A DNA stretch of 64,000 bases from Gracilibacillus salitolerans (GTDB taxonomy: Bacteria > Bacillota > Bacilli > Bacillales > Amphibacillaceae), in NCBI RefSeq assembly GCF_009650095.1, contig NZ_CP045915.1:1116001-1180000 (forward strand), read 5' to 3'. Under the pieces are notes generated by a model. That model worked only from the letters and a program-made list of their open reading frames with translations, had not been told where the DNA came from and made no database searches. A program made the translations under genes and the position numbers. Below are positions 51,557 through 61,348 of the stretch, piece by piece. The stretch's first letter is position 1, and every line of letters starts with the position of its first letter.

Positions 51557-53692
51557 GTGGCTTGGCAATGGCTTCAATTTCTAGCATTTCTCTTAGTAAG
51601 TGGTTACGGCTTGTATTTATTTGGAAAAGTCGTCTATCATCGCTACTTATATATGAAACTAGGAAAGCAGGTGGAAATCGAAAGAAAGCTGGATGAGCGC
51701 TTTAGGACGTTTGTCTCTCAAGTATTCGGTCAAACGAAATTGTTGAAGGACAAAAAAAGTGGAGTCATGCATGTGATTATTTTCTATGGCTTTATCATTT
51801 TACAGTTTGGTGCCTTGGATATCATAGTCAAAGGCTTAGGGGCAGATGGACTTCCGGTTCCTGGCTATCACGTCTTTAACCTCTTTCAGGAAGTGACAGT
51901 CTTTCTCATTTTTCTTGCGGTTGGCTATGCTGCCTATCGCCGTTACGGGGAGAAGCTGTCGCGCTTAAAAAGAGGGAAGAAGCCTAGTATCGTTATTTAT
52001 TTCATTTTTTCCTTAATGTTATCGGTTTTATTAACACTTGGATTGGAGCGGGTCGTTCATGATCTTGCCTTTTCTTGGTATGCTCCGATTTCCTCTGTGA
52101 TTGCAACAGCTTTTACGTCGGTTAATGAGATCACAGCACATATTCTCTTTTACACGTTTTGGTGGGCGCATTTATTGATTTTGCTGGCTTTTTTAGTGTA
52201 TGTTCCGCAGTCAAAGCATTTTCATCTCATGGTTGCTCCGATCAACATTTTTTTAAGACGAACAAAGCCGGTTGGCCAATTGAGAAGCCTTGATCTTGAG
52301 GATGAACATGCGGAATCATTCGGTGTTGGAAAAATTGAAGATTTCTCGCAGCAGCAAATGCTCGACTTCTATTCTTGTGTTGAATGTGGTCGCTGCACGG
52401 ATGTGTGTCCAGCTTCCAATACGGGCAAGGTTCTTTCGCCGATGCATCTCATTGTAAAGCTGCGAGACCACCTGACTGAAAAAGGAGCAGCTATCACATC
52501 GAAATCACCTTGGGTACCGCAGTCTAATTATGGTATACACAGTGTCCTAGATGTTGATAGAGAGCAGGGCGAGTGGGGGCAAGGGACGACGATTCAACCG
52601 ACGATGACGCTTCAGCAGCAGATGTGGTCGACAAGTGATAAAAATGTAGAGGAGCTAAATCTCGTTGGCGATGTGATGACCGAGGAGGAGATTTGGGCAT
52701 GTACGACATGTCGGAACTGCGAGGATCAATGTCCAGTTGGGAATGAACATGTGGATAAAATCGTAGACTTGCGCCGCCATTTGCTTCTCATGGAAGGCAG
52801 TGTTCCTCATGAAGGCCAGCGTGCGATGCAGAACATTGAGCGCCAAGGGAATCCGTGGGGAATCAATCGAAGAGATCGTGCGAAGTGGGTGGAAGACATT
52901 GACGGAATTCCGGTGCCGACGGTAAAGGAAAATCTTGATTTTGATATTCTTTACTTTGTCGGTTCGATGGGATCATACGATAATCGCAGCCGCAAAGTAT
53001 CCCGTGCGTTTGTAAGATTGCTTAATGAAGCAGGCGTCAACTTTGCGATTCTGGGCAATGAAGAGAAAAACTCCGGTGATACGCCGAGAAGAATGGGCAA
53101 TGAATTACTTTTCCAAGAGCTGTGCATGGAAAACATCGCAACATTGCAGAAATACAGCGTGAAAAAAATTGTTACAGCCTGTCCGCATACTTTTAATACG
53201 CTGAAAAATGAATACCCAGAGTTTGGTTTAGATGGGGTTGAGGTCCTTCATCATACCGAGCTTCTCAATCAGCTAGTGAAAGACGGTCGGTTGACGCCGA
53301 CGTATGAATTGAATGAACGGATTACGTATCATGATTCCTGTTATCTTGGGCGCTATAACAATGTTTATGAGCAGCCCCGAGATATCCTTCGTTCGATTAA
53401 AGGCGTGGAATTGCTTGAGATGGAGCGTAACCGGGAGAATGGAATGTGCTGCGGTGCAGGGGGAGGTATGATGTGGATGGAAGAAACCGCTGGAAAGCGG
53501 GTAAATCTCGCTCGTACGGAGCAGGCGCTTGACGTGAATCCAACGGTGATTAGCAGTGCATGCCCGTATTGTCTCACGATGCTTGATGATGGTACGAAAG
53601 CAATAGAAGTAGAAGAGCGTGTGCAGGCAAAAGATATTGCGGAGATCTTAGAGCAAGCTATCTTTGGCGAGTCTAGCAAACTTACAGGATGA
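51557..53692 (+). CDS. fadF: Membrane Fe-S oxidoreductase of beta-oxidation (FadF-like)
   Basis: A 711-residue membrane-bound iron-sulfur protein, thought to pass electrons from ETF to the quinone pool. It has five or six N-terminal membrane helices (about residues 1-220), two 4Fe-4S clusters (CVECGRCTDVCPASN and CTTCRNCEDQCPVGN) and two cysteine-rich CCG domains (ACPHTFNTLKNEYPE ... CYLGRYN; CCGAGGGMMW ... ACPYCLTM), the layout of B. subtilis FadF. GTG 51557 with GGGAG upstream is preferred over ATG 51482, giving an N-terminal membrane helix directly. It is first of the fadF-N-A-E-lcfA operon. Confidence 0.92.
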   Translation: MAWQWLQFLAFLLVSGYGLYLFGKVVYHRYLYMKLGKQVEIERKLDERFRTFVSQVFGQTKLLKDKKSGVMHVIIFYGFIILQFGALDIIVKGLGADGLPVPGYHVFNLFQEVTVFLIFLAVGYAAYRRYGEKLSRLKRGKKPSIVIYFIFSLMLSVLLTLGLERVVHDLAFSWYAPISSVIATAFTSVNEITAHILFYTFWWAHLLILLAFLVYVPQSKHFHLMVAPINIFLRRTKPVGQLRSLDLEDEHAESFGVGKIEDFSQQQMLDFYSCVECGRCTDVCPASNTGKVLSPMHLIVKLRDHLTEKGAAITSKSPWVPQSNYGIHSVLDVDREQGEWGQGTTIQPTMTLQQQMWSTSDKNVEELNLVGDVMTEEEIWACTTCRNCEDQCPVGNEHVDKIVDLRRHLLLMEGSVPHEGQRAMQNIERQGNPWGINRRDRAKWVEDIDGIPVPTVKENLDFDILYFVGSMGSYDNRSRKVSRAFVRLLNEAGVNFAILGNEEKNSGDTPRRMGNELLFQELCMENIATLQKYSVKKIVTACPHTFNTLKNEYPEFGLDGVEVLHHTELLNQLVKDGRLTPTYELNERITYHDSCYLGRYNNVYEQPRDILRSIKGVELLEMERNRENGMCCGAGGGMMWMEETAGKRVNLARTEQALDVNPTVISSACPYCLTMLDDGTKAIEVEERVQAKDIAEILEQAIFGESSKLTG

Positions 53693-53715
53693 TCTAGAAC
53701 AGGAGGTTTTATCGT

Positions 53716-56112
53716 ATGGAAAGACACATTCGACGTGCAGCTGTAATCGGTTCGGGCGTTATGGGAGCAAGTATCGCAGCCCACTTAGCAAACGTGGGGA
53801 TCCCTTGTCTCTTGCTCGATATTGTCCCTGGTCAATTGACAGAAGATGAGAAAAGAAAAGGACTGAAACTAGATAGTAAGGAAGTCCGTAATCGTTTAGC
53901 TGTAAATGCAATAAAGAGACTTAAGAAAACAAAGCCAGCCCCGCTGTATGATGAGGATTTGGCGTCATTTATAACTCCTGGCAATATTGAGGATGATCTG
54001 GGGCGAATAAAGGAAGTGGATTGGGTTGTTGAAGTGATTGTTGAAAAGCTTGACATTAAGAAGCAGCTTTTTAAGCGCGTTGAAAAAGTATGGGAGAAGG
54101 GAACCATTGTCAGCTCGAACACGTCAGGCATTTCCATCAATGCAATGGTTGATGGGCTTAGTGAGGAATTTAAAAAGCATTTTCTTGGCACACATTTTTT
54201 TAATCCGCCTCGCTATATGAAGCTATTAGAAATTATTCCAGGCAAGCAAACACTACCGGAAATCGTAGATGTGATGAATCGATTTTGTGAGAAAAAGCTC
54301 GGCAAAGGGGTCGTGATTGCGAAGGATACCCCGAATTTTATCGCTAATCGGATCGGAGCATACAGTATGCACGTCACACTAAACGAAATGCTTGATAAAG
54401 GTTATACAGTCGAGGAAATTGATGCTTGTACCGGCCCGGCAATCGGACGTCCGAAAAGTGCGACATTTCGAACATTGGACTTAGTGGGACTCGATACGTT
54501 TGTACACATTGCTAATAATATGTACGAAAAAGTAACCGATGAAGCGGAGAAACAGGTATTTAAGGTTCCGGAGATTTTACGGAAGCTGGTCGAAAAAGGC
54601 TGGATTGGTGAGAAGGCGGGGCAGGGCTTTTATAAAAAGGTGAAGAACGAAAAGGGGAAGAAGATTTTCTCCCTTAACGTTCAGACGATGGAATACGAGC
54701 CGCAAATGAAAGCAGTTGGTGCATCTTTGGAAGCTGCCAAAATGGCAAAAGGAACAAAGCAAAAGCTAAAATCGCTTCTAAGTTTGCAGGATCGCTACTC
54801 GGAATTAGCTTGGAATACGCTAAAGAAAGTACTCATTTATTCAGCGGAAAAAGTCGGAGAAATTGCGGAGTCGATCGTTGAAATTGATGAAGCAATGAAA
54901 TGGGGCTTTAATTGGGAGCTTGGTCCATTTGAAACGTGGGATGCGATTGGATTGGAAACATCAGTAAAGCGGATGGAAGCAGAAGGATCGAGCGTTCCTC
55001 AATGGGTGAAAGATTGGATTGAAGCCGGGAACAAATCTTTTTACAAGAAGCAAGAAGGTACGACGTTTTTCGTTTCAGACGGTGCCTACAAACAACTAGA
55101 GCCAAAGCCTGAAGTGATTTCACTACGTACGCTTAAAGAGCAAAAGAAGGTTGTAAAAGCTAACAGCGGAGCCAGCCTGATTGATCTTGGTGATGGAATC
55201 GCATGTCTTGAATTTCATTCCCCTAACAATGCGATCGGTGCGGATATTTTAATGATGATTGAGCAAAGCATGGAAGAAGTCCGTAGCAATTACGATGGGC
55301 TTGTCATCGCCAATCAAGGACGGAATTTCTGTGTCGGTGCCAACTTAATGATGCTCTTAATGGAAGCGCAGGATGAAGAGTGGGATGAAGTAGAGCATAT
55401 TATCCGCATGTTCCAGAATACAATGTATCACTTAAAGCAGTTTGAAAAGCCTGTCATTGCAGCTCCGCATCGGATGACTTTAGGTGGTGGTGTTGAGGTT
55501 TGTCTGCCGGCCGATCAGGTTGTCGCCTCAGCAGAAACATACTACGGATTGGTCGAAGTTGGTGTTGGGTTAATTCCAGCAGGCGGAGGGTGTAAGGAAC
55601 TCATCTGTCGTCTTAGCAACTCCGTTACGAATCCGGAGGCTGATATACAACCATATGTCAACAAAATTTTTGAAACGATCGGCATGGCAAAGGTATCGAC
55701 AAGTGCTCTAGATGCGAAAAAACTTGGCTATTTGCTTAATAAGGATACCGTTGTTGTCCATCAGGATCACCTTATTTATGAAGCAAAGCAAGCTGCACTG
55801 CGGTTGGTTCAGCAGGAGTATGCGCCAAAGCCAAAGGAGGACATTCGCGTCGTCGGAAGCGAAGGGAAGGCGCTGTTGAAGCTAGGTGCTTATCAAATGA
55901 AGTTGGCGGGTTATATCAGTGATCATGACCAATTAATTGCCAATAAACTGGCTCACGTATTAGCTGGTGGAGATGTTCCTGCGGGGACACGAGTGAGTGA
56001 ACAATACATGCTCGATCTCGAACGGGAAGCCTTCTTAAGTTTGTGCGGTGAGCCGAAAACTCAACAACGCATGCAGTACATGTTAAGCAAAGGGAAACCA
56101 TTACGTAACTAA
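53716..56112 (+). CDS. fadN: 3-hydroxyacyl-CoA dehydrogenase / enoyl-CoA hydratase FadN
   Basis: The bifunctional beta-oxidation enzyme, 798 residues. The N-terminal dehydrogenase begins with the NAD-binding RAAVIGSGVMGASIAAHLAN and contains SNTSGISI, FLGTHFFNPPRYMKLLEIIP and the ANRIGAY segment. The C-terminal third is a crotonase-fold hydratase (ACLEFHSPNNAIGADILMMI, NQGRNFCVGANLMML, then a GLVEVGVGLIPAGGGCKEL segment with the catalytic acidic residue). This dehydrogenase-first order is that of FadN in Bacilli. It has an AGGAGG site 10 bases before ATG. Confidence 0.96.
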   Translation: MERHIRRAAVIGSGVMGASIAAHLANVGIPCLLLDIVPGQLTEDEKRKGLKLDSKEVRNRLAVNAIKRLKKTKPAPLYDEDLASFITPGNIEDDLGRIKEVDWVVEVIVEKLDIKKQLFKRVEKVWEKGTIVSSNTSGISINAMVDGLSEEFKKHFLGTHFFNPPRYMKLLEIIPGKQTLPEIVDVMNRFCEKKLGKGVVIAKDTPNFIANRIGAYSMHVTLNEMLDKGYTVEEIDACTGPAIGRPKSATFRTLDLVGLDTFVHIANNMYEKVTDEAEKQVFKVPEILRKLVEKGWIGEKAGQGFYKKVKNEKGKKIFSLNVQTMEYEPQMKAVGASLEAAKMAKGTKQKLKSLLSLQDRYSELAWNTLKKVLIYSAEKVGEIAESIVEIDEAMKWGFNWELGPFETWDAIGLETSVKRMEAEGSSVPQWVKDWIEAGNKSFYKKQEGTTFFVSDGAYKQLEPKPEVISLRTLKEQKKVVKANSGASLIDLGDGIACLEFHSPNNAIGADILMMIEQSMEEVRSNYDGLVIANQGRNFCVGANLMMLLMEAQDEEWDEVEHIIRMFQNTMYHLKQFEKPVIAAPHRMTLGGGVEVCLPADQVVASAETYYGLVEVGVGLIPAGGGCKELICRLSNSVTNPEADIQPYVNKIFETIGMAKVSTSALDAKKLGYLLNKDTVVVHQDHLIYEAKQAALRLVQQEYAPKPKEDIRVVGSEGKALLKLGAYQMKLAGYISDHDQLIANKLAHVLAGGDVPAGTRVSEQYMLDLEREAFLSLCGEPKTQQRMQYMLSKGKPLRN

Positions 56113-56133
56113 ATTAGAAATGAGGTGAACTTT

Positions 56134-57318
56134 GTGAGAGAAGCAGTGATTGTATCGATTGCACGCACACCGGTGGGAAAGGCAAAGAAAGGCGGATTTG
56201 CACAAACACGCATAGAGGACCTAGGAAGTACGGTTTTAAATGCAGTCATGGAGCGGGCTCACGGATTAAAGAAAGAGGATGTGGAGGATATCATTATAGG
56301 CTGTGCCATGCCTGAAGGGGAGCAGGGTTTAAATGTTGCAAGAATTATCTCCCTTTATGCTGGTTTTCCGGCTGCCACTCCAGCTATTACGATTAATCGT
56401 TTTTGCTCATCCGGCTTGCAGTCGATTGCGTTTGCCGCAGAGCGTGTCATGCTTGGTCATGCAGATGTTGTCATCGGCGGAGGAGTAGAAAGTATGAGTC
56501 ATGTCCCGATGTCGGGGTTTAAGATGTCACCGCATCCGCAAATCGTCGAGGAAATGCCGGAAATCTATATGGGGATGGGTTTTACGGCTGAGGAAGTGGC
56601 AGAACGATTTGATGTTTCACGAGAGGATCAAGATCGCTTTGCCGCAGCGAGCCACCAGAAAGCAGCAGCAGCAGTCCGGGCAGGGAAGTTTAAGGAAGAA
56701 ATTGTCCCAGTGCAAACAGTACTTAAAGGAGTAGATGAGAACGGCAATCGCTGGGAAGAACCAAGCGTTGTCGACACGGACGAAGGGGTTCGTCCGGATA
56801 CAAGTGTTGACGTACTGTCAGGTCTAAAGCCAGCATTCAAGCAGGGAGGGACCGTAACTGCCGGAAACTCATCGCAAATGAGCGATGGTGCAGCAGCGTG
56901 CGTTGTGATGAGTAAAGAGAAGGCGGAAGCACTTGGCCTAAAACCATTAGCTACTTTTAAATCCTTTGCAGTTGCTGGCGTTGAGCCTGAAATTATGGGT
57001 ATTGGTCCGATCAAGGCGATTCCAAAAGCTCTCGACATGGCAGAGGTTAGTCAGGATGACATCAAGCTTTTTGAAATAAATGAAGCATTTGCAGCACAAT
57101 GCCTGCCAGTCATTCGCGAACTGAATATCGATGAGGAGAAAGTAAACGTGAATGGAGGAGCGATTGCACTGGGCCACCCTCTTGGATGTACAGGAGCCAA
57201 GTTAACCTCAACATTACTTTATGAGCTGATACGCCGAGGCGGCGGGTACGGAGTCGTTTCCATGTGTATCGGCGGTGGCATGGGTGCAGCTAGCGTGTTT
57301 GAAGTACATCCGGGATAA
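56134..57318 (+). CDS. fadA: Acetyl-CoA C-acyltransferase (3-ketoacyl-CoA thiolase) FadA
   Basis: The thiolase of beta-oxidation, 394 residues. The nucleophile lies in [11 protein letters not shown], the active-site His in NEAFAAQ, and the C-terminal [20 protein letters not shown] and CIGGGMGAA carry the second His and Cys. GTG 56134, with GAGGTGA upstream, is chosen over GTG 56125 because it matches the family N-terminus ([14 protein letters not shown]). It lies 21 bases after fadN. Confidence 0.96.
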   Translation: MREAVIVSIARTPVGKAKKGGFAQTRIEDLGSTVLNAVMERAHGLKKEDVEDIIIGCAMPEGEQGLNVARIISLYAGFPAATPAITINRFCSSGLQSIAFAAERVMLGHADVVIGGGVESMSHVPMSGFKMSPHPQIVEEMPEIYMGMGFTAEEVAERFDVSREDQDRFAAASHQKAAAAVRAGKFKEEIVPVQTVLKGVDENGNRWEEPSVVDTDEGVRPDTSVDVLSGLKPAFKQGGTVTAGNSSQMSDGAAACVVMSKEKAEALGLKPLATFKSFAVAGVEPEIMGIGPIKAIPKALDMAEVSQDDIKLFEINEAFAAQCLPVIRELNIDEEKVNVNGGAIALGHPLGCTGAKLTSTLLYELIRRGGGYGVVSMCIGGGMGAASVFEVHPG

Positions 57319-57389
57319 AATGATGCGTGAAACTCGCTGAATCGCCATGCTGCATACGTAACCAGCACCACGATAGAAAGGGGAACGCA

Positions 57390-59165
57390 ATGATGGATGA
57401 AAAAATAGTTGGTGGAAGCTTTATTATTGACGATGTCGATTATGACTCGGTTGTTACACCTGATGATTTTACACAAGAGCAGCGAATGATTGCCGAAACA
57501 ACAAAGGATTTTATTGAAGGAGAGATTCTGCCACAGGATGAAGCGATTGAAAGCTTAAATTATGATCTTACGGTAAAGCTCTTGCAAAAGGCTGGAGAAT
57601 TGGGTCTTCTTAGTGCAGATGTGCCAGAGCAATATGAAGGTCTTGGACTAGATAAAGTAAGCTCGACTTTAATCAGTGAACGCTTCTCTAAGGCATCGTC
57701 TTTTGGTCTATCCGTTGGTGCACATGTCGGTATTGGTACCTTGCCGATCGTTTACTTTGGAACAGAAGAGCAAAAGAAAAAATACCTGCCTCCATTAGCT
57801 AGTGGTCGGAAAATTGCTGCCTATTGCCTGACAGAACCATCTTCTGGTTCAGATGCGCTTGGTGCGAAAACAACCGCCACGTTATCTGAGGATGGTACGC
57901 ACTATATTTTAAATGGAACGAAGCAGTTTATTACGAATGCAGCCTTTGCTGATATTTTCATTGTTTATGCGAAAGTAAATGGAACGGATTTTAGTACATT
58001 TATTATTGAGAGAACGATGGAAGGAGTCAGTATTGGACCAGAAGAAAAGAAAATGGGTATCAAAGGCTCCTCAACGTGTCCACTTATTTTGGAAGATGTG
58101 AAGGTTCCTGCAGAGAATCTGTTGTGGGAGGTTGGAAAAGGTCATCTTATTGCCTTTAACATTTTGAACATCGGAAGATTTAAGCTTGCAGCTGGTTGTC
58201 TCGGTGCATCAAAGGATACGATTGAACTGGCTTCGGCCTATGCGAATGAAAGAGTTCAATTTAAGCAGCCCATCTCATCCTTTGCTCTCATTCGAAAAAA
58301 ATTAGCAGAAATGAATATTAGAGCGTATGTTCTTGACAGTATGGTCTATCGGACAGCTGGATTAATAGATTCGAGTATGAAAGATATTGATCTCAACAGT
58401 TCTGATGCAGGGGTGGCGTCGGCCAAAGCGATTGCTGAGTATGCATTAGAATGCTCGATCAATAAAGTATTTGGCTCTGAGACGTTAGATTTTCTTGCAG
58501 ATGAGGGAGTTCAAATTCATGGTGGCTATGGGTTTATAAATGAATACAAAATTGAGCGCCTCTATCGTGACTCGAGAATCAATCGAATTTTTGAAGGAAC
58601 GAATGAAATCAACCGTTTGCTCATACCAGGCACGCTTATTAAGCGAGCAATGAAGGGCGATCTCCCTCTGATGCAGAAAGCACAAAAGTTGCAAGAAGAG
58701 CTGTTTACATTTATTCCACAACGGACGTTTGAAGGTCTCTTGGAGCAAGAACAGTACATGATTAAAATGACGAAGAAAATGTTCCTCATGATTGGAGGAA
58801 TAGCCGTACAAAAATACCAGCAAGAGCTTGAAACAGAACAAGAAATCCTAAGCAACTTAGCTGACATCATGATCCAAGTGTATGCAGCTGAAAGTGCGTT
58901 TCTTAGAACGAAGAAGCTGATCGCTAAGCAAGGCGAAGAAAAAGCGGCTAATGCGATCGCGATGACGCAAGTATTTGTTCACGAGTCCTTTGAAACAATC
59001 GAATCTCTCGCGAAGGATTCATTAGCTGCGATGGAGTCCGGTGATATGCTCAAGGCTCAGCTATCCGTATTAAAAAAGCTGGCTCGCCGAACGCCAGTCA
59101 ATACGGTTGTACTGAAAAGACAAATTGCAGAGCGTGTCATTTCAGCTGAGAAATATGTCGTTTAA
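57390..59165 (+). CDS. fadE: Acyl-CoA dehydrogenase FadE
   Basis: The FAD-dependent first enzyme of beta-oxidation, 591 residues, longer than the usual ~380 because of an extra C-terminal helical domain, as in B. subtilis FadE. AYCLTEPSSGSDALGAKT and ITNAAFADIFIVYAK form the flavin site; QIHGGYGFINEYKIERLYRD and the catalytic-base region IFEGTNEINRLLIPG are intact. ATG 57390 with AAAGGGG upstream is chosen over an upstream in-frame ATG at 57327 inside the spacer. It donates electrons to the ETF encoded by etfBA. Confidence 0.95.
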   Translation: MMDEKIVGGSFIIDDVDYDSVVTPDDFTQEQRMIAETTKDFIEGEILPQDEAIESLNYDLTVKLLQKAGELGLLSADVPEQYEGLGLDKVSSTLISERFSKASSFGLSVGAHVGIGTLPIVYFGTEEQKKKYLPPLASGRKIAAYCLTEPSSGSDALGAKTTATLSEDGTHYILNGTKQFITNAAFADIFIVYAKVNGTDFSTFIIERTMEGVSIGPEEKKMGIKGSSTCPLILEDVKVPAENLLWEVGKGHLIAFNILNIGRFKLAAGCLGASKDTIELASAYANERVQFKQPISSFALIRKKLAEMNIRAYVLDSMVYRTAGLIDSSMKDIDLNSSDAGVASAKAIAEYALECSINKVFGSETLDFLADEGVQIHGGYGFINEYKIERLYRDSRINRIFEGTNEINRLLIPGTLIKRAMKGDLPLMQKAQKLQEELFTFIPQRTFEGLLEQEQYMIKMTKKMFLMIGGIAVQKYQQELETEQEILSNLADIMIQVYAAESAFLRTKKLIAKQGEEKAANAIAMTQVFVHESFETIESLAKDSLAAMESGDMLKAQLSVLKKLARRTPVNTVVLKRQIAERVISAEKYVV

Positions 59166-59200
59166 CAACTGAATGCCACAGCCAAAAAGGAGAGTTGGAT

Positions 59201-60868
59201 ATGTCTGAGAAAGTATGGTTAGAGTATTACCCCGAAGAAGTCGCACCGTCATACGAATATCCAAAGCAAAATTTGGCTCAATTCATGATAGACACAGCAA
59301 AAAAACACCCTCAACATACAGCGCTGTTTTTCTTTGGGAAAAAGATCACATATGAGCAGTTATTAAAGGAAACATACCGGCTTGCCAATGTCTTAAAAGG
59401 GTTAGGGATTAAGAAGGGCGATCGGGTAGCAATTATGCTCCCGAATTGTCCTCAATCAGTCATCTCTTACTACGGAGCATTAATGATTGGTGCGATTGTC
59501 GTTCAAACAAATCCGCTTTATGTGGAAAGGGAGTTGGAGCATCAGCTGAATGATTCTGGAGCGAGTGTCCTTATCGCCTTGGATCATTTATTTAAGCGTG
59601 TCAAAAACGTATTGCCGAAAATAGAAGTAAGACATACGATTTTCACCTCAATGAAGGACTACTTGCCATTTCCGAAAAATATACTGTATCCGATAAAGGC
59701 CAAAAAAGATGGTTTATCAATGGAGGTCATCTACGATCAGCATACGCATTCGTTTAAGAAACTTCTATCTATAGAATCAGCTAAGCCGATTAACGTCAAA
59801 ATGGATGCGGAAGAAGATTTGGCTCTGCTTCAGTACACAGGTGGTACAACTGGCGTTTCCAAAGGTGTCATGCTTACCCACTATAATCTTGTCGCCAATA
59901 CTTTGCAGACGAGAGCTTGGGTATATCGAAGTGAGGAGACGAAAGAACGATACTTGGCGACGCTCCCATTTTTTCATGTGTTTGGAATGACCACGCTCAT
60001 GAACCTTTCCATGCAATTAGGAGGTACGCTCCTTCTTCTCCCTAAGTTTGATGTAGACATGACGTTGAAGCTAATTGACAAAATGAAGCCGACTACATTT
60101 CCTGGAGCGCCAACGATGTATATGGCAATAATCAATCATGCAAAAATAAAAAACTATGATTTATCGTCCATTAATATATGTATTAGTGGTGCGGCCCCGC
60201 TACCCGGCGAAGTCCAGGAAACGTTCGAGAAGATAACCGGGGGTAAGCTGATTGAAGGCTATGGTTTAACCGAAGCTTCTCCTGTAACCCATGCGAATAA
60301 TATATGGGAAAAACGAAAACTCGGCTCGATTGGAATTCCTTTTCCAGATACTCTCGCAAAAGTTGTCGATCCGGATACTGGTGAAGAACTTGAAAACGGT
60401 GAAGTGGGTGAGCTGATCATTCAAGGACCACAAGTTATGAAAGGCTACTGGAAACGACCGGAGGAAACGAGTAACGCCTTAAAGGACGGATGGCTTTATA
60501 CAGGTGATATGGCGAAAATAGATGATGACGGCTTCTTTTACATCATCGATCGTAAAAAAGACCTCATCATTGCCGGCGGATTTAATATTTACCCTCGAGA
60601 AATTGAGGAAGTCTTGTTTGAACATCCAGCAATAATGGATGCAGCTGCCGTGGGAGTTTCTGATGAATACCGAGGTGAAACGGTGAAGGCGTACATTGTT
60701 TTAAAAGAAGGTGCTTCAACAGACGAAAAGGATCTTGAGGAGTTTTGTCGAGAAAGGCTTGCCGCATACAAAATACCGCGAATATACGAATTCCGTGAAA
60801 GCCTCCCCAAATCATTAATAGGAAAAACCTTGCGCCGATTGCTAGTTGAAGAAGAGAAAGAAAAATAA
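59201..60868 (+). CDS. lcfA: Long-chain fatty acid-CoA ligase
   Basis: An AMP-forming acyl-CoA synthetase of 555 residues, which activates fatty acids for beta-oxidation. The ATP loop LLQYTGGTTGVSKGVMLTH, the GYGLTEASPVTHAN motif, the YTGDMAKIDDDGFFYIIDRK hinge and the C-terminal catalytic Lys in SLIGKTLRR are all present. ATG 59201 follows AAGGAG at 8 bases. It is the last gene of the fad operon; a stem-loop follows at 60884. Confidence 0.95.
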   Translation: MSEKVWLEYYPEEVAPSYEYPKQNLAQFMIDTAKKHPQHTALFFFGKKITYEQLLKETYRLANVLKGLGIKKGDRVAIMLPNCPQSVISYYGALMIGAIVVQTNPLYVERELEHQLNDSGASVLIALDHLFKRVKNVLPKIEVRHTIFTSMKDYLPFPKNILYPIKAKKDGLSMEVIYDQHTHSFKKLLSIESAKPINVKMDAEEDLALLQYTGGTTGVSKGVMLTHYNLVANTLQTRAWVYRSEETKERYLATLPFFHVFGMTTLMNLSMQLGGTLLLLPKFDVDMTLKLIDKMKPTTFPGAPTMYMAIINHAKIKNYDLSSINICISGAAPLPGEVQETFEKITGGKLIEGYGLTEASPVTHANNIWEKRKLGSIGIPFPDTLAKVVDPDTGEELENGEVGELIIQGPQVMKGYWKRPEETSNALKDGWLYTGDMAKIDDDGFFYIIDRKKDLIIAGGFNIYPREIEEVLFEHPAIMDAAAVGVSDEYRGETVKAYIVLKEGASTDEKDLEEFCRERLAAYKIPRIYEFRESLPKSLIGKTLRRLLVEEEKEK

Positions 60869-60883
60869 AGTCTAATTAGGAAT

Positions 60884-60914
60884 ATGCTGTTTCTTAAATA
60901 CTTAAACAGCATAC
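60884..60914 (+). terminator. Stem-loop after lcfA
   Basis: TATGCTGTTT pairs with AAACAGCATA around a loop of about 11 bases, shortly after the lcfA stop codon. No U-run follows, so termination here is uncertain. Confidence 0.5.
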
Positions 60915-60980
60915 AAGTCCTAAAAAGGTGTAAGCGGATACAATAAAGGGTGTGACATTTTATAGTAGTTATTTGAAAGA

Positions 60981-61005
60981 GGGCAGGCACCAATTTTTGG
61001 GTGCC
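60981..61005. repeat. REP-like palindrome GGGCAGGCACC
   Basis: GGCACC and GGTGCC close a short hairpin with a T-rich loop, with the same GGGCA leader as the element at 15558. Confidence 0.6.
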
Positions 61006-61050
61006 TTTCGTAACAAAAAAACAAATAAGAACCAAAACTAGAAAGCAAAC

Positions 61051-61125
61051 AAGTCAAAATGGTACTTAAAACCAATTTAAGTACCAAAAATGAAACTCTA
61101 GATCATAAATTTGGTAGTTAGAAAG
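61051..61125. repeat. AAGTACCAAAAT repeat element, copy B
   Basis: Contains the same inverted repeat GGTACTTAAA / TTTAAGTACC (61061-61085) as copy A, followed by the shared GATCATAAATTTGGTAGTTA-type segment. It is shorter and lacks the right end. Confidence 0.78.
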
Positions 61126-61348
61126 GAAATAAAAAGAGTTGTCTATAAAAAGTATATGGAAATAAAGTATCAGGTAGTGTTCCCAACATGCCTGATTTTT
61201 TGTTTATCGTTCATATAGAACTAAGAGTACCTGTACATAGAACATAATTAGTGAAATATTTTAAATAAAGTAATACACTATTTAAGTGGTAATAGAATAA
61301 AAGTTTAATAGGTTCCTATCAAAATCCAATGCAGAAGGAGATAGAAAA

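Larger units (their letters stand above)
60915..61348. other. Gap holding two dispersed repeats
   Basis: The gap before the exporter gene contains a GGGCAGGCACC palindrome (60981-61005) and copy B of the AAGTACCAAAAT element (61051-61125). No gene is visible. The final bases hold the AAGGAG site of the next gene. Confidence 0.6.
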
